Origin: Schizophyllum amplum
Taxonomy: Eukaryota; Basidiomycota; Agaricomycetes; Agaricales; Schizophyllaceae
DNA: 64,000 nt
Reading direction: 5' to 3'
NCBI GenBank assembly: GCA_007026445.1
Contig: VDMD01000001.1
Coordinates: 868,001 to 932,000, forward strand
Shown: in pieces, positions 1 to 10,864 of the stretch
Layout: each line of letters opens with the position of its first letter
Position numbering within the stretch: position 1 is the first letter of the stretch
Notes under the pieces: generated by a model
What the model was told of the DNA's origin: nothing
The model's input: the letters and a program-made list of their open reading frames with translations, nothing else
Databases searched by the model: none
Translations under genes and position numbers: made by a program

Positions 1-144
1 ATCTAGAGCGTGAGCAGTAGCAGAGCAGGGGAATGAGATCCGACGCACATCTGTAAAGCCCCTCTTTAGGAGGTGATAGGTAGTCGACATGCCGAAGCAT
101 CCTGCACCGACGATGACAATCTTGTCGTCCTTGCTGGGAATCAT
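1..144 (-). CDS. FAD-dependent oxidoreductase (DAO/fructosyl-amine or sarcosine oxidase-like), 5' end only
   Basis: Only the first exon (49-144) and two bases of the next are in the window. The exon encodes 32 residues starting at the ATG at 144. They form a Rossmann beta-alpha-beta start with the dinucleotide-binding motif GAGCFG after a short lead (IVIVGAGCFG), followed by STTYHLLKRG. This is how FAD oxidases of the D-amino-acid oxidase/sarcosine oxidase fold begin. A 46-nt intron (3-48) starts GTGCGT and ends CTAG. The catalytic part lies outside the window, so the substrate cannot be named. PAL lies upstream on the same strand; 256 bp separate its stop from this start, and that gap must hold this gene's promoter. 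Confidence 0.75.
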   Translation of the reverse strand, partial: MIPSKDDKIVIVGAGCFGMSTTYHLLKRGFTDVRRISFPCSATAHALD

Positions 145-400
145 GGTTAATGCTCGCTGTGGGGGTTACCTTGTTGTGGTGGTGAGTAAGAAGGCCTGTG
201 CGATGGCATCTGCACCGACTTCATGACTCGGTCGATCATACATTACTGATTACTAGTAGTAGTGATTCGGCCTCTAGGCCGAAGACTATTCTTTCCCCAT
301 TCGCACATCACTTTGATTGCAGGTCGTCAAAAAGTACATGCCAATAATTTTAATCTATAATGAAATCAACTGTTCTGAGGATACAGAAGCAGAAAGGGAA
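145..400. other. Short intergenic region between PAL 3' end and FAD oxidoreductase start
   Basis: It holds the PAL 3' flank and the promoter of the FAD oxidoreductase. A pyrimidine/T-rich tract and an AT-rich stretch are visible near 330-360, but no clear TATA box or other element. Confidence 0.5.
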
Positions 401-3308
401 TCATGCAAAGCTTGACAGGGAGGACAGGGCGGTCGTCATAGTCGAGTGCATTTGCCCGTCGCGGATAGCCTGTAATTATGGGTCAGTGACAAGTACTGGG
501 GGATACTGGTGTATAGCGCACCTCGTTGATGAGCGAAATCTTCTGCCCGATAGTTGTATCGTCAACCCCCATCCCGTTAGCAAAACGGTCTAGGTTTTCG
601 GAGCCGTGCATACGGATGCCGAGACCGACGCGTACGAAGGTGTAGAAGGGCTTCGTCTTCCCGAGATATGCAGCGGCCGGCGCAGGTCCGCGCTCGCCCG
701 AGAGATATGCCCGCCGCAACTGGTTGAGGAGATCCGTCGCGCGGCTGGCAACCCGAGAGCAAAAGACTGCAATGGAAGCATAGCACCTGGCATCGCACGC
801 CTCCTCGTCCCGCGGGTGGGCAGTGAAGTAGTCGACGAACGCACAGGTGCTCGCTGCTGCGACTTTCTTCATCCGCTCCGGCGCGTCCATTGTACTCGAG
901 GCATCCAACACATCGTGCAACGCGTCTTCGACGCTCTCGAGAAGCGTGTCTTGTTCTGCCTCTTCGAGCGATGAGGCGAAGGCGGTAGAAAATTCTTCGA
1001 CGATGATGTTGTCAAAGGCAAGGTTGAACTCAGATTGCATCGCACGAAGGTCCAATGCTAGCGGTGTCGTCAGTACTAAGAGTAGAGCTGGAAGATGACA
1101 TATTAGACTCACCTTGGCAGAGCATGTACAGGTAAGAAGAAAGAAGAATGGATAGCACGTCGAGCGAATTGATCGTCTGGCGGGCGGAGATGAGCGCCAG
1201 GCTGTTGATCGACTGATTGTGCATCTCGCTGGGTTGCTTGTCAGGCAAGGGCTGGTAATTACTCTCTGAATACTCACGCGCTCTGTATGTGGGTGCTCAC
1301 GGGGTTTGCGAGGAATCCCAGCTCCGCAACGTAAGCCTGTCGTAGATTAGCAAGACATCAACGTAAAGTAGTGGGAGGAAATTACCGCTGTGGCGATGTC
1401 GACGCCCTTGCCGTGGTAGTCTAAAGAAGGGTCGGTAGCTGCCAAAGATGGAGGCAGACCACGGTTCATAGACGGTGTGACGAGCTCTGCGCTTTGAGCG
1501 AAGACTAGCTTGCCGAAATGGTGGAGCGACAATCGCGTCTTCTCCATGGCATTCGTTACAGCCATAGCCTGGAAGTCTGCGTGATCTTGAGTTTGGAAGC
1601 ACGGAGTTTAGATGAATTACTCACTGCCACCATGGTGCACACGACCGGTCTCGCCGTCGACGAGTGGGTTGTCAGTAGCTTTGGGAGATCAGCAACCCAT
1701 TGCATATTCTTGAGAAAGGAACGTACTCGAGTTGACTTCGACCATCAGCGTGTTCAAGGACTGCAATAAGTCCTCGATCTGTGGTCCCAAAAATTGCGGG
1801 GCAGTCCGCAAAGAGTAACGATCTGAGTCCATCATCAGCGTGGTGACTCGAAGCGTAGATGCATAACTTACCCTGCCGCAGCTTGCCCGTGTCCTCGTCG
1901 ATGGTCACTTCCTCCTCCTCACCGACTGCCAATTGACTGCCCTCCAGCAAATCCCATATCAGCTTGGCAGATTCAATCTAATTGCCCATCAGTTGAGCCT
2001 CCAGCGGACGCATAGCTTCACTCACCTGTCCCGGATGCGGTCTCGCAACATCGTGAATAAACGGATCAAACGAGCCGCGCGTCCCACACATCGCCTCGAC
2101 GCCCATCGCGGTACAGACGTGCGTGAGGAGGGCCATCTGAGCGGCCTCATTTGCGGCCAGCGCACCCACAGATGCAGAGAAGGCTGTAAGACGGTGGCAG
2201 TCAGTCTCGAAGTACTTCTCACTGCGCAATCGGGGAAACCTACCGGTGCCGTTTAAAATGCCCAGAGGCTCCTTGGGAGAGAGAGAAGCCAATGGCTCGA
2301 TGCCATGCGCCCTCAGGGCTTCATTCGCAGGCTTTAGCTCGCGGCCACGCGCGGACGGCTCTCCATCGAAGCAGTATATCGTGGGATTGCCGATAACGGT
2401 CCCCGCGATGTACGATAGCGGGCTCAGGTCTGGCAAGGAGATCAGTCGGCCGGGTCTTGGGCATCGCGGAAGAACATCACACATACCTCCCGAAGCCGAG
2501 ATGGAGCCGCGGAGGGGGACGACGGGCGTGATGTTCGCGTTCAGCACGGCGTTCATCGTCTCGATGAGCTCGAAGCGCACGCCGGAGTGGCCACGGATGA
2601 GCGAGTTCATGCGAATAAGCATCGCGCCGCGGACCCACGCCTCAGGCATGCTGTTCGCAGCAAGAGGGTCCGCGCTGAGTGGCAGACTGCGCGGGATGCG
2701 CGACGGCTGCGATGGCAGGACGCCGATGTGCTGCATCTGCAGCAGAGCGTGTCCGAGAACTTGGGGCGCGTCAGTACGCGTATCAGCGCTTCCGCCGAAG
2801 CCCGTCGTAACTGTTGGCGGCGATGAGACGTGGGAGACTATGCGGGCGAGCTCAAACATACCTCCGTAGACAGAGATTCCGTTGTCGACTTTGTCAGACA
2901 CGACCGCCAGGCTCTTCTCTACGCGACGCCGAACGTGTCGCGAGTTCGACAGCTGCACGGGGGCACCGTGCCGAGCCGTGGCAGAAACTGCCGCGATGGA
3001 CAGGGATTCACCATCTACGACGACAGCCTTTCCGTTCCTGCGTATCGACTGAGCGTGGACCATATTTGCTTCAAGGCAGACACTTACTTGTACGACTCGA
3101 CCTCAGCGACATTGTGCGCGTACCATTGACTGAGTAGGCTGCTAGAACGAGACGTTCCTGCTTGTGCAGGCGGCAAGGAGGATTTGCGTGAGGCGTGAGG
3201 TGAAGTTGGGCTGTGGCCGCCCTTCAGAGGCACGCTGTAGATACCAGAGATGGAGCCTCTCCTGTTGACAGGTGAGGCAGGCGAGGTGGTGTTGATAGCG
3301 GTGACCAT
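401..3308 (-). CDS. PAL: Phenylalanine/tyrosine ammonia-lyase
   Basis: Catalyses non-oxidative deamination of L-Phe (or L-Tyr) to cinnamate (or coumarate). Thirteen exons fit: 3088-3308, 2862-3037, 2487-2810, 2244-2429, 2026-2183, 1872-1977, 1727-1822, 1625-1678, 1386-1576, 1278-1336, 1113-1228, 522-1057, 401-469. They sum to 2292 nt, 763 aa, the usual fungal PAL size. Family motifs are clear: [12 protein letters not shown], the LIRGHSGVR block, the MIO cofactor triad Ala-Ser-Gly followed by [46 protein letters not shown], and [18 protein letters not shown]. An intron falls directly after the Ala-Ser-Gly triad. The last intron (470-521) was chosen because it replaces a non-homologous tail with AIRDGQM, as expected for the family. 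The N-terminal ~75 residues are Ser/Pro-rich. It is possibly cytosolic and inducible; a TATA box lies about 100 bp upstream. Confidence 0.96.
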
Positions 3309-4583
3309 GTTGAAGAAAATATACTGAGAAAGACTGTCCGACTGATGAAGGGTGCGATGCAGAGAAAAGTGATGTGAGGGAACGACACTAAGTCCGCATC
3401 GCTCTTTATATGCATGCTCCCCGTGCCGAACTCTTGCAGACGTCCGGCATGGCCAAGCTGGCGAAAGACGGTTCGCCGTCCGCGAACATCGCACTCCATC
3501 GCACAGCTACACGAAGACTAGTGATCATCACCGTTTCGCCGTGTATACAAGTCCGGACGCGTGGGGTGCTGGAATGCCAACTTTGGACGGCCTTGCCATC
3601 GCGTGCTGTGCGATCCGAAGCACCCGTCGTCGGAGTGCCGTACTCAAGCCGTACTGATCAGGTGGTGACGCCCTCTTCACTCGGCCTATCAGGTAGCGCG
3701 TTAGCGCGTGTTGAGCGCCTTTGAGCGCGTGTACATCGAGCTCGCTTTCCCACATTAGTTATGCACCTTGAGGCCGCGGATACGCTCCCTGTGGGCGATT
3801 TATTGTTGGTCTTTCTGCTCCTCGGGCGCGGAAGATCGCACTAATTCGACCTACGCACGACAGAGGTGAAGCACTCCGCGCTGATTGCTCATTTCTGACC
3901 ATCTGTTACAGTCCGCAGGACTGTACAGGTTGAGCGAAGCGCCAGGAAAGTGAGTCACGGCAGGGCTGTGTGATGTTGAGGACCTGTAAGCTGTTCGGCC
4001 AAGCGAAGTAGGACGGACCTGATGCGCGAGCGAGATCACAAACGTATGAGTCACAATTTGCAGATGGACAGGGGGAATTTACGAGTTCGGGGCAAGTGCG
4101 GTGACTCCCATGTTGCGATGTTGACTGGGAGCGCTCGGATGGAAAACTTTGGTGGAGTTCTGAGCTTCGTTCCGATGTTGAACACCGCTCTTTACTGTAG
4201 ACATCTCCGGCGTTGCACAACTAGCGCCTTTGGATTGACGATCTTCATTTGCGGCGAAGCCAAAGCTATGCAGGACTATGATGGTTCAAAACAAGGCGGT
4301 GGACAAGCACAAGCACAAGCAAACAATGCAAAACTTCCCACGAGTTGGGCCAAATATTGGACTGAGCGGTCGCACGCTGGACGGTGTACCACCTGTATAC
4401 CACTCAGAGTTGTGTATACTCACAAGGATTGGTGGCGCGCTATACTCAGCGTTGATGTCGCCAGAATAGAGCATGCAGCCGAAGACCAATGCGACAGTGG
4501 CTGGGAGCTCGCGAGAGCCATATACTGATACACCATGAAGCCTAGAAATACACCCAGAGAACGAGCTGTGAGCCTGCGCACAC
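3309..4583. other. Intergenic: PAL promoter and FCF1 3' flank
   Basis: About 1.27 kb between the PAL start and the FCF1 stop. Apart from the PAL TATA box I see no gene. Open frames here (for example 4022-4528 on plus) have no recognisable composition or motif. A short CAAGCA-type tandem stretch lies near 4305-4325. Confidence 0.6.
3405..3410 (-). promoter_or_regulatory. TATA box of PAL
   Basis: TATAAA on the minus strand, 97 bp upstream of the PAL ATG at 3308. Position and sequence fit a fungal core promoter. Confidence 0.55.
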
Positions 4584-5421
4584 CTACGAAGGCGCGCCCT
4601 GGTCCGGCAACCTCTCTATCGCATACCGGCGCCGCACGATGTACATCAGCGGTACGCCCGGTATCTGGCGCACACGGCGCCTGAGCTCCCGATCGCACGT
4701 CGCGACGATGTAGCACTTGTGTGCCGTCACACGCTGGATGAGGCAATCGTCCGCATAGGTGCCGGAGTGTGAGCACCGGAGGCGCTCGAAGCGGGGGTCG
4801 CGTGCTACACTGTGGGGAGAGGTCAGCCATTGCACTGCTTGCGGCAGGAAGGAAACGCACCGGAGCGCTACGCGATAGCGGTGTCCTAGCTTTTCCAACT
4901 CGGCCATAACACAGTCCGTTACTACTGGTATGCCTGAGGAGGAAGTTAGCTGACTGTACAATGCACATGAAGCGCATCCCGTACATTTGGCGTAGAGGCA
5001 GTCCATCATGCCGCTAACGAGCTCCAACTTGTTTTGCAAGCTAAAGTTGATGAAGTTGGTATCAATGAGAACGCGATAGGGGGGTACAAGGGCAGTGTTG
5101 TGGGCCAAGAACAGGGAGGACGCGACTTGTGGGCTGGTGAACGCGATGTCCGATCAGTATATGCATAGTACGAGTAGCAGAAGACTCACATGCGCCGTAC
5201 TGCCTTCTCCTTGGCCTCTGCTTCCTTCTTTTGTTGTTTTGCTTGGTTCTCTTTTCTGCAGATACATCTTTAGCTGAGCGAGGGAGGGCGCAGATGGAAC
5301 GCACAGTCGGATGTCCGAAGCCTTGATCATCCGCTTCACGGAAGCTGCTCTGGTCTTCTTTGCCTTCCCCTACAGCATTATCAGTATCACGTACTCCTTC
5401 TGGGGACGCCAGACTGACCAT
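4584..5421 (-). CDS. FCF1: rRNA-processing PIN-domain protein Fcf1 (Utp24)
   Basis: Endonuclease of the small-subunit processome that cuts pre-18S rRNA in the nucleolus. Six exons: 5419-5421 (ATG alone), 5305-5369, 5190-5255, 4985-5133, 4861-4933, 4584-4809; 193 aa, the normal length. The PIN domain is nearly canonical: [20 protein letters not shown] carries the first catalytic Asp, then [59 protein letters not shown], and a C-terminal GAP tail. The basic N-terminus starts GKAKKTRAA and contains the [10 protein letters not shown] stretch. Splicing is needed between the initiator codon and the second codon (intron 5370-5418), so the first coding exon is three bases long. All splice junctions restore residues conserved in the family. 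Confidence 0.96.
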
Positions 5422-5957
5422 AGTGATAAATCGAGCGATGAAAGTTGGACAAAGGTCAAGCGCTGGTGCCAGTGGTGGGGGCGTATTCCGACTCCCGAGG
5501 GGAAGCAATTTGAAAATGGAATTTTAGGTAGTCGGCCCGACCTCCGGTCCATCTCTCGGCGCTTGCTTGTTCAAGTTGTTGACTTCGCTGACCTCCACCT
5601 CCATCTCCCAACAGTCTCCTCCTCCAGCAAGTACAAACCTTTTCAATGCAACGATAATACCCAGAACTCGTGGACACTTGCCAGCAAGACTACCGCTCCT
5701 ATTCGGGGAGAAATGTCCACCCGATCGAGTCACGCAGCCTTCCGCGCGGAAGAGGCCCCAAGCCCTAAGCATTTCTCAGGGATATTCCAGCTCTATGAAT
5801 CCCCTACACACTGCGCATACCATCCTCCTCGCTGCGCTTACGAACGCTGAGCGCGGTGACAACGCCCCCGATCATCTCATTCGTCGCCGCTCGACCTGAG
5901 CTGTCCTCAACGTCAGCATGGGGACCCAGTGGCGGACAGGGACTTCTTTCGCTTATT

Positions 5958-5996
5958 TGACGTCACTCAGCATTATCAAGCACATGACGGAGCGTC
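5958..5996 (+). promoter_or_regulatory. Conserved upstream motif of MDR copy A with CRE-like TGACGTCA
   Basis: A perfect TGACGTCA palindrome is followed by CACTCAGCATTATCAAGC and ATGACGGAGCGTC. Related sequences stand upstream of all four MDR copies, including the distant copy D, whereas much of the surrounding DNA differs. TGACGTCA is the classic ATF/CREB-type bZIP site; binding here is inference. Confidence 0.5.
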
Positions 5997-6082
5997 GATC
6001 TCTTTCTGCCAGTGTCATGACCGGACGAGAAGATTCACCACAAGTTTCTTCCGGTTGAACGTGCTGCCCGATGGCCGGGGCA

Positions 6083-6088
6083 TATAAA
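6083..6088 (+). promoter_or_regulatory. TATA box of MDR copy A
   Basis: TATAAA 98 bp before the ATG; equivalent boxes stand at 8217, 10765 and 31525 (minus) before the other copies. Confidence 0.6.
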
Positions 6089-6185
6089 GGTCGGCATGCA
6101 TCCTTCGCCAAGTTCCTTTCCTGCAGTTTACATTCAACAACCAGAGATCGTTTCTACGCTCCATCGCATTCACGACAACCTGACC

Positions 6186-7540
6186 ATGTCTGCACTCCCC
6201 GAGTCTATCAAGGCGCTGCAGGTCCTTCCCGATCGGAAGGGCGTGCAGGTGGTTACTATCCCCTTCGCATCGCAAGAGAAGGTGCAGAACTTGGCAGACA
6301 ACGAGATTATAGTGCGTCTACACCTCTCTCTACATTCCACACTCGTTCACAGACATCAGATTCGCGTCCGCGCCGTTGGCTTGAACCCCACAGACTGGAA
6401 GGTATGCTGAGAGCCTGCCGAGCGAGAACCACTCCTTACGCGTTTCTCGTAGCACGCTTTGAGAGAATGGGGCACACCGGGCACCATCTCTGGCTGCGAT
6501 GCGGCAGGTGATGTTGTGAAAGTGGGAGCCGCGGTCAAGCACCTGAAGGTCGGCGATCGCGCAGCTGGGTTCAAGTGCGTTACATGCATGCCTCCGTCCC
6601 ACCCATAGCACTAATTGCCTTCGCAGCTTTGGCGGCTCGTGGCAGAAGGACAACGGCGCATACGCCGAATATGTTCGCTTCATTGGCTCCGTGTGCTTCA
6701 AGCTTCCGGACGAGATGACTTACGAGGAGGCTTCGTCTTTCCCGGTATGTTACCATAATATCACGAATTGCACCATCTCTGACACTCTCCCAGATCCCGC
6801 ACCTCACTGCCGTTCAGGCGCTCTACATGCGCCTGGGACTCCCCAAGCCGGACATCAAGCCCGCGAACGAGAAGATTCTCATCTGGGGCGGTTCCACCGC
6901 GGTCGGTCACCACACCATACAACTCGCCAAACTCTCCGGCCTCACCGTCTTCGTCACCGCATCCCCAAGCGCCCACGAAGAGCTCAAGGCATTGGGTGCC
7001 GATCACTGCTTCGATTACAAAGACGCGGACGTTGTCTCGAAGATCACCTCCGCGGAAGGTGGTGCCGACATCATCTACGGCGTGGACACTGTTGTTGAGA
7101 AGGGCTCGACGGACCTGATGGTGGACGCGATGTCGAAGACGCGCGGCGGGACGATCATCACGACGCTGCCGATCCCCGACGAGACGAAGAACCGGCGGGC
7201 GGACGTGAGCGTGGACTTCACGCTCGTGTACACTGAGCTCGGGTACGAGCTGACGTTCGCGCACGCGGCGAGCTTCCCGGCGATGAAGGAGGATGAGGCG
7301 CGCGCGCTGGAGTATGTGTCGCAGGACATGCCGAAGATCCTTGCTGGATGGAAGGCAGGGCAGGGCGCGCCAAAGTTCAAGACCCAGCGCTTGCGCAAGA
7401 TGCAGGGCGGGTTGGAGAGTGAGTCGCAGCTATCGGTGCTAGGATATGTTTGACTCATGTTTGCAGACATTGTGGAAGGACTGATGGTTATGGCCGAGGG
7501 CAGCTACGGGCGCGAGAAGCTCGTTTACACGGTTGCTTGA
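6186..7540 (+). CDS. MDR-family enoyl/quinone reductase-like protein, copy A
   Basis: Medium-chain dehydrogenase/reductase of the zinc-free, ToxD/trans-enoyl-reductase-like type; a NADPH-dependent C=C reductase is the family expectation, substrate unknown. Exons 6186-6311, 6360-6401, 6453-6574, 6627-6744, 6794-7418, 7467-7540 give 368 aa. Catalytic-domain motifs: VRAVGLNPTDWKHA, ISGCDAAGDVVKVG, VGDRAAGF, then the HLTAVQALYMRLGLP linker. The nucleotide fold reads ILIWGGSTAVGHHTIQLAKL and is followed by VTASPSAHEELKALGAD and the DYKD element. The structural-zinc cysteine cluster of alcohol dehydrogenases is absent. First of three tandem copies with identical exon phases; copy D is elsewhere in the window. 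Confidence 0.88.
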
Positions 7541-8273
7541 GATTAGGGTCGTTCAAGCTTTTCTTCGCGCTGGCAGGCCTTCCTCAACTGCGTGTGCGCG
7601 CATGAAAACAATGCAAGGAAATGTATTGTGCAATCATTTCGTGCTGTCGTTTCCGCCTAAGTAGCAAGTACCTACGCGCTGACCCTACGCCACTTGAGGT
7701 TTACTCTGCGCAAAGGACCTCCCTCGGATGGTGCATTTGCCTTTGATAGAGTCGGGTCCGAGAAGGAGTCGTTGAAATCATGATCTATGTATACACAGAA
7801 AGATTCAATATTCAGGCCTTTGCGACAACAGGTTTCAACGGGTGGTCGGGAAAACCTGATTTCAAATGTCTTTTCGAGCGTCTTCACCCAGCCAAAGGAC
7901 ATGCATCTTGCCCTATCTTGCCGACCGCTTCGTGTGTGTGCACGCAACTGCGCGCAGAGAAATCAGAGAGAAATACAGGCGCGTGCGGCGGCAAATGCCG
8001 AAATTGGCAAAGGCTACTGTATCATGAGCGAGGTGACGATTATGTAAAACCGGTAACCGGTTCACAAAAGACCTCGCGCGCGATGGGCATACTGTGGGCA
8101 GTGGCGAGGCCTGCGGGGCTTCGAGGGCCTCGCGCGCCTCTCGCTTTAAGTTCTGTCGCCTCACTCAGCATTATCAAGCATGACGAAGTGTCATCCTCCT
8201 GTAAATGACCGGAGCATATAAAGATGAAAAGGTTGCACAACACACCCGACATCGCATTCACGACCACCTCACC
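7541..8273. other. Intergenic between MDR copies A and B
   Basis: No gene seen. The last ~115 bp match the proximal promoters of copies A and C (conserved motif 8161-8192, TATA 8217-8222). The longer upstream block of A and C is missing or unrecognisable here. Confidence 0.6.
8161..8222 (+). promoter_or_regulatory. Conserved motif plus TATA box of MDR copy B
   Basis: CACTCAGCATTATCAAGC lies only about 40 bp before TATAAA at 8217. In A and C the same motif is about 100 bp before TATA, so copy B carries a deletion between the two. Confidence 0.5.
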
Positions 8274-9703
8274 ATGTCTGCACTACCCGAGTCTATCAAG
8301 GCCTTGCAGGTCCTTCCCGATCTGAAGGGTGTGCAGGTTGTCACCATCCCCTGGGCCTCGCAGGAAAAGGTGCAGAACTTGGCAGATAACGAGATCATAG
8401 TGCGTCTACACCTCTTTCTACCTGCAGCACTCGCTGAGGCAGACATCAGATCCGTGTACGCGCCGTTGGCTTGAACCCCACCGACTGGAAGGTACGATGA
8501 GAGCCTGCTAAGCGAAATCTACTCCTTATGCGTTCGACTTAGCACGCTATGAGCCAACTGGGAAGACCTGGCGCCATCTCTGGCTGCGATGCTGCAGGCG
8601 ATGTCGTGAAAGTGGGAGCCGCAGTCAAGCACCTGAAGGTTGGCGACCGCGCAGCTGGTTTCACGTGCGTTACACGCATACATCTGGCCGGGCTGTCGCT
8701 CTAATCCTCTTGTTAGCTATGGCGGCTCTTGGCAGAAGGACAACGGCGCATTCGCTGAATACGCTCGCTTCGCTGGCGCCGTGTGCTTCAAGCTCCCGGA
8801 CGACATGACCTATGAGGAAGCCTCCTCGTTCCCCGTATGTTGCCATCTGTAACACGAATTGTACCAATTTTCTGACACCGTCCTAGATTCCCCACCTCAC
8901 CGCCGTTCGGGCATTGTACATGCGCCTGGGACTTCCTAAACCCGATACCAAGGCCGCAAACGAAAAGATTCTCATCTGGGGCGGTTCCACCGCGGTCGGC
9001 CACCATACCATTCAGCTCGCCAAACTCTCCGGCCTCACCGTCTTCGTTACCGCATCTCCTGGCGCGCACGAAGAGCTCAAGGCCCTTGGCGCCGATCACT
9101 GCTTCGATTACAAAGACACGGACGTCGTATCGAAGATCACCTCTGCCGACGGTGGCGCAGACATCATCTACGGCGTGGACGCCGTCACCGAGAAGGACAC
9201 GACGGACTTGATAGTAGACGCGATGTCCAAGACGCGCGGCGGGACCATTATCACGACGCTGCCAATTTCCAACGAGACGAAGAACCGGCGGGCGGACGTG
9301 AGCGTCGAGTTCATGCTCGTGTACACGGAGCTCGGGTACGAGCTGACGGTTGCGAATGCAGCGGTCATCGCGGCGTTGAAGGAGGGTGGGAAGTCGCAGG
9401 ACGTGCCAAAGGTCCTTTCTGGATGGATAGCGGTCGTCGCGGCGTTGAAGGAGGATGAGGAGCGTACGCTGGAGTATGTGTTGCAGGACATGCCGAAGGT
9501 CCTTTCTGGATGGAAGGCAGGGCAAGGCGCGCCAAAGTTCAAGACCCAGCGCTTGCGCAAGATGCAGGGCGGGTTGGACAGTGAGTGCCAGTCATCGGCG
9601 TTACTTATATGTCTGACTCGAGCTTGCAGACATTGGGGAAGGACTGAAAATCATGGCTGAGGGCAACTATGGGCGCGAGAAGCTCGTGTACACGATTGCT
9701 TGA
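8274..9703 (+). CDS. MDR-family enoyl/quinone reductase-like protein, copy B, with internal duplication
   Basis: Exons 8274-8399, 8450-8491, 8543-8664, 8717-8834, 8887-9580, 9630-9703; 391 aa. Exon phases and lengths equal copy A except exon 5, which is 69 nt longer. The extra 23 residues come from a tandem duplication around 9359-9513: VIAALKEG...VPKVLSGW is followed by VVAALKED...MPKVLSGW. The duplication is in frame and the Rossmann fold (GGSTAVGHHTIQ) is intact, so the protein may still fold. Differences from copy A are spread through the gene (for example AMSQLGRPGAIS against ALREWGTPGTIS), including in the segment that should line the substrate pocket. Confidence 0.85.
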
Positions 9704-10249
9704 GATCTTACTACAGTGCAAAGGCCAAGCCTGTGAATTCGAGACCAGCAAACCGACACCTGCGGCTTGCCCAATTTTGACCGCGGAGCAAAGCAGACCA
9801 CCCCTTAGCTTTACTCACCAGAGCTTCGGGCCTGCTGTGTTCCTACGATTCTATGGGACTTGGTAAAATTCCGATGAAGTCCAGGTCGCCCGGTCTCGAG
9901 CGCGTCAAGGGCGCATCTCCATCTCGACCGCCTGTCGCGGGGCCGCCTGAACAGTGAACACTTCTCAATGCTATTTTCGCTTTGCAGACGATATACCAAC
10001 ATTTTGCGATAAGGGGCGGCAGACGGACTCGTCAAAGACGAGTACAGAGGAGTTTGGGATTGCGGCAGTCATGCTGGCAGAGAATGGACACCGATCTTGA
10101 GTAAGTACGCGGCATCATGCGACCCTATGAATGTTATGATCTGCCCTATCTCGTCTCTTCACCCACATGTTCCATGTTTCTTTTTGGCCACGCGCAGTGA
10201 ATGTCGGAACCGGAACCACTTCTACGACCACTACGGCCGACCGTCGCCT

Positions 10250-10490
10250 CTTCGCTAATGACACTGTCTGACACGAAGGTGAGAATCACAGCTGAATTGT
10301 TGTCAAGAAACACAGTGCCTATTGATCTTCTTTTATATCTCAGAAACGAGATGCCTGGCCCGTTTGACTTGTGGAAGGGGTATATCGGCGTCGACAATTC
10401 AGCCCCCATCGCCCGCCTCGCCTCAAGCATCTTTTTGATCAGTACCAATTCAGCGTCGTGCGAGCGTCTTCTCACCAAAGCAGCGTCTCT
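10250..10490 (+). pseudogene. Remnant of a hAT-type transposase C-terminal dimerisation region
   Basis: One open frame reads LLYLRNEMPGPFDLWKGY, then APIARLASSIF and STNSASCERLLTKA. This resembles the conserved C-terminal hAT block, where a Trp segment precedes a hydrophobic helix and an S-A-S-x-E-R motif. The frame has no upstream transposase core and the matching zone is short, so it is a fragment. No terminal repeats or target duplications were found. An alternative is chance resemblance. Confidence 0.4.
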
Positions 10491-10864
10491 CTCCTCGCTG
10501 GGCTTACGCATGCAGAGGACGCCGACAACGCCCCCGATCGTCTCATTCGTCGCCTCCTCGATCTGAGCTGAGCGCTGGGCTGTTATCAACGTCAGCATGG
10601 TGAATGGTGACTAACCTTTCGCTTCTTTCGCCTCACTCAGCATTATCAAGCATGACAGAGCGTCTTGAATCTCCTTCTGTAAGTGTCTATTTTATGACCA
10701 GACGAGAAGATTCACCACAAGTTTCTTCCGGTTGAAGGTGTTGCTCGATGGCCGGGGTACATTATATAAAAGGTGAGAAGGCGTGGCTCACCAAGTCCCT
10801 TTTTTGCAACTCACATCCACTGAAGATCGTGTCCGCTTTACATCGCATTCACGACCGTCTGACC
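10490..10864 (+). repeat. Duplicated upstream block of MDR copy C (partner at 5825-6185)
   Basis: Collinear with the DNA upstream of copy A, including the conserved motif (10633-10664), TATA box (10765-10770) and 5' UTR. Small indels separate the two. It shows that the duplication unit included the promoter and the tail of an older upstream sequence. Confidence 0.8.

Larger units (their letters stand above)
5422..6185. other. Intergenic: FCF1/MDR-A divergent promoter region
   Basis: The region between the divergently oriented FCF1 and MDR copy A. Its right half (about 5825-6185) is homologous to the DNA upstream of MDR copy C. No independent gene recognised. Confidence 0.6.
5825..6185 (+). 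repeat. Duplicated upstream block of MDR copy A (partner at 10490-10864)
   Basis: The block shares, in the same order as the DNA before MDR copy C, CAACGCCCCCGATC, TCTCATTCGTCGCC, CAACGTCAGCATGG, CACTCAGCATTATCAAGC, GACGAGAAGATTCACC, CAAGTTTCTTCCGGTTGAA and GATGGCCGGGG. It includes the TATA box and 5' UTR, so the gene was copied with its promoter. MDR copy B keeps only the part from CACTCAGC onward. Confidence 0.8.
9704..10864. other. Intergenic between MDR copies B and C
   Basis: Holds the hAT-like coding remnant (about 10300-10490) and the duplicated upstream block of copy C. The stretch 9704-10200 shows nothing recognisable. Confidence 0.6.

Noticed and set aside
4022..4528. 168-codon plus-strand open frame between PAL and FCF1
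   Set aside because: No recognisable motif, Cys/His/Arg-rich composition typical of random GC-rich DNA, and no splice or promoter support.
5311..5850. 179-codon plus-strand frame overlapping the FCF1 5' end
   Set aside because: Antisense to well-supported FCF1 exons; low-complexity Ser/Pro content.
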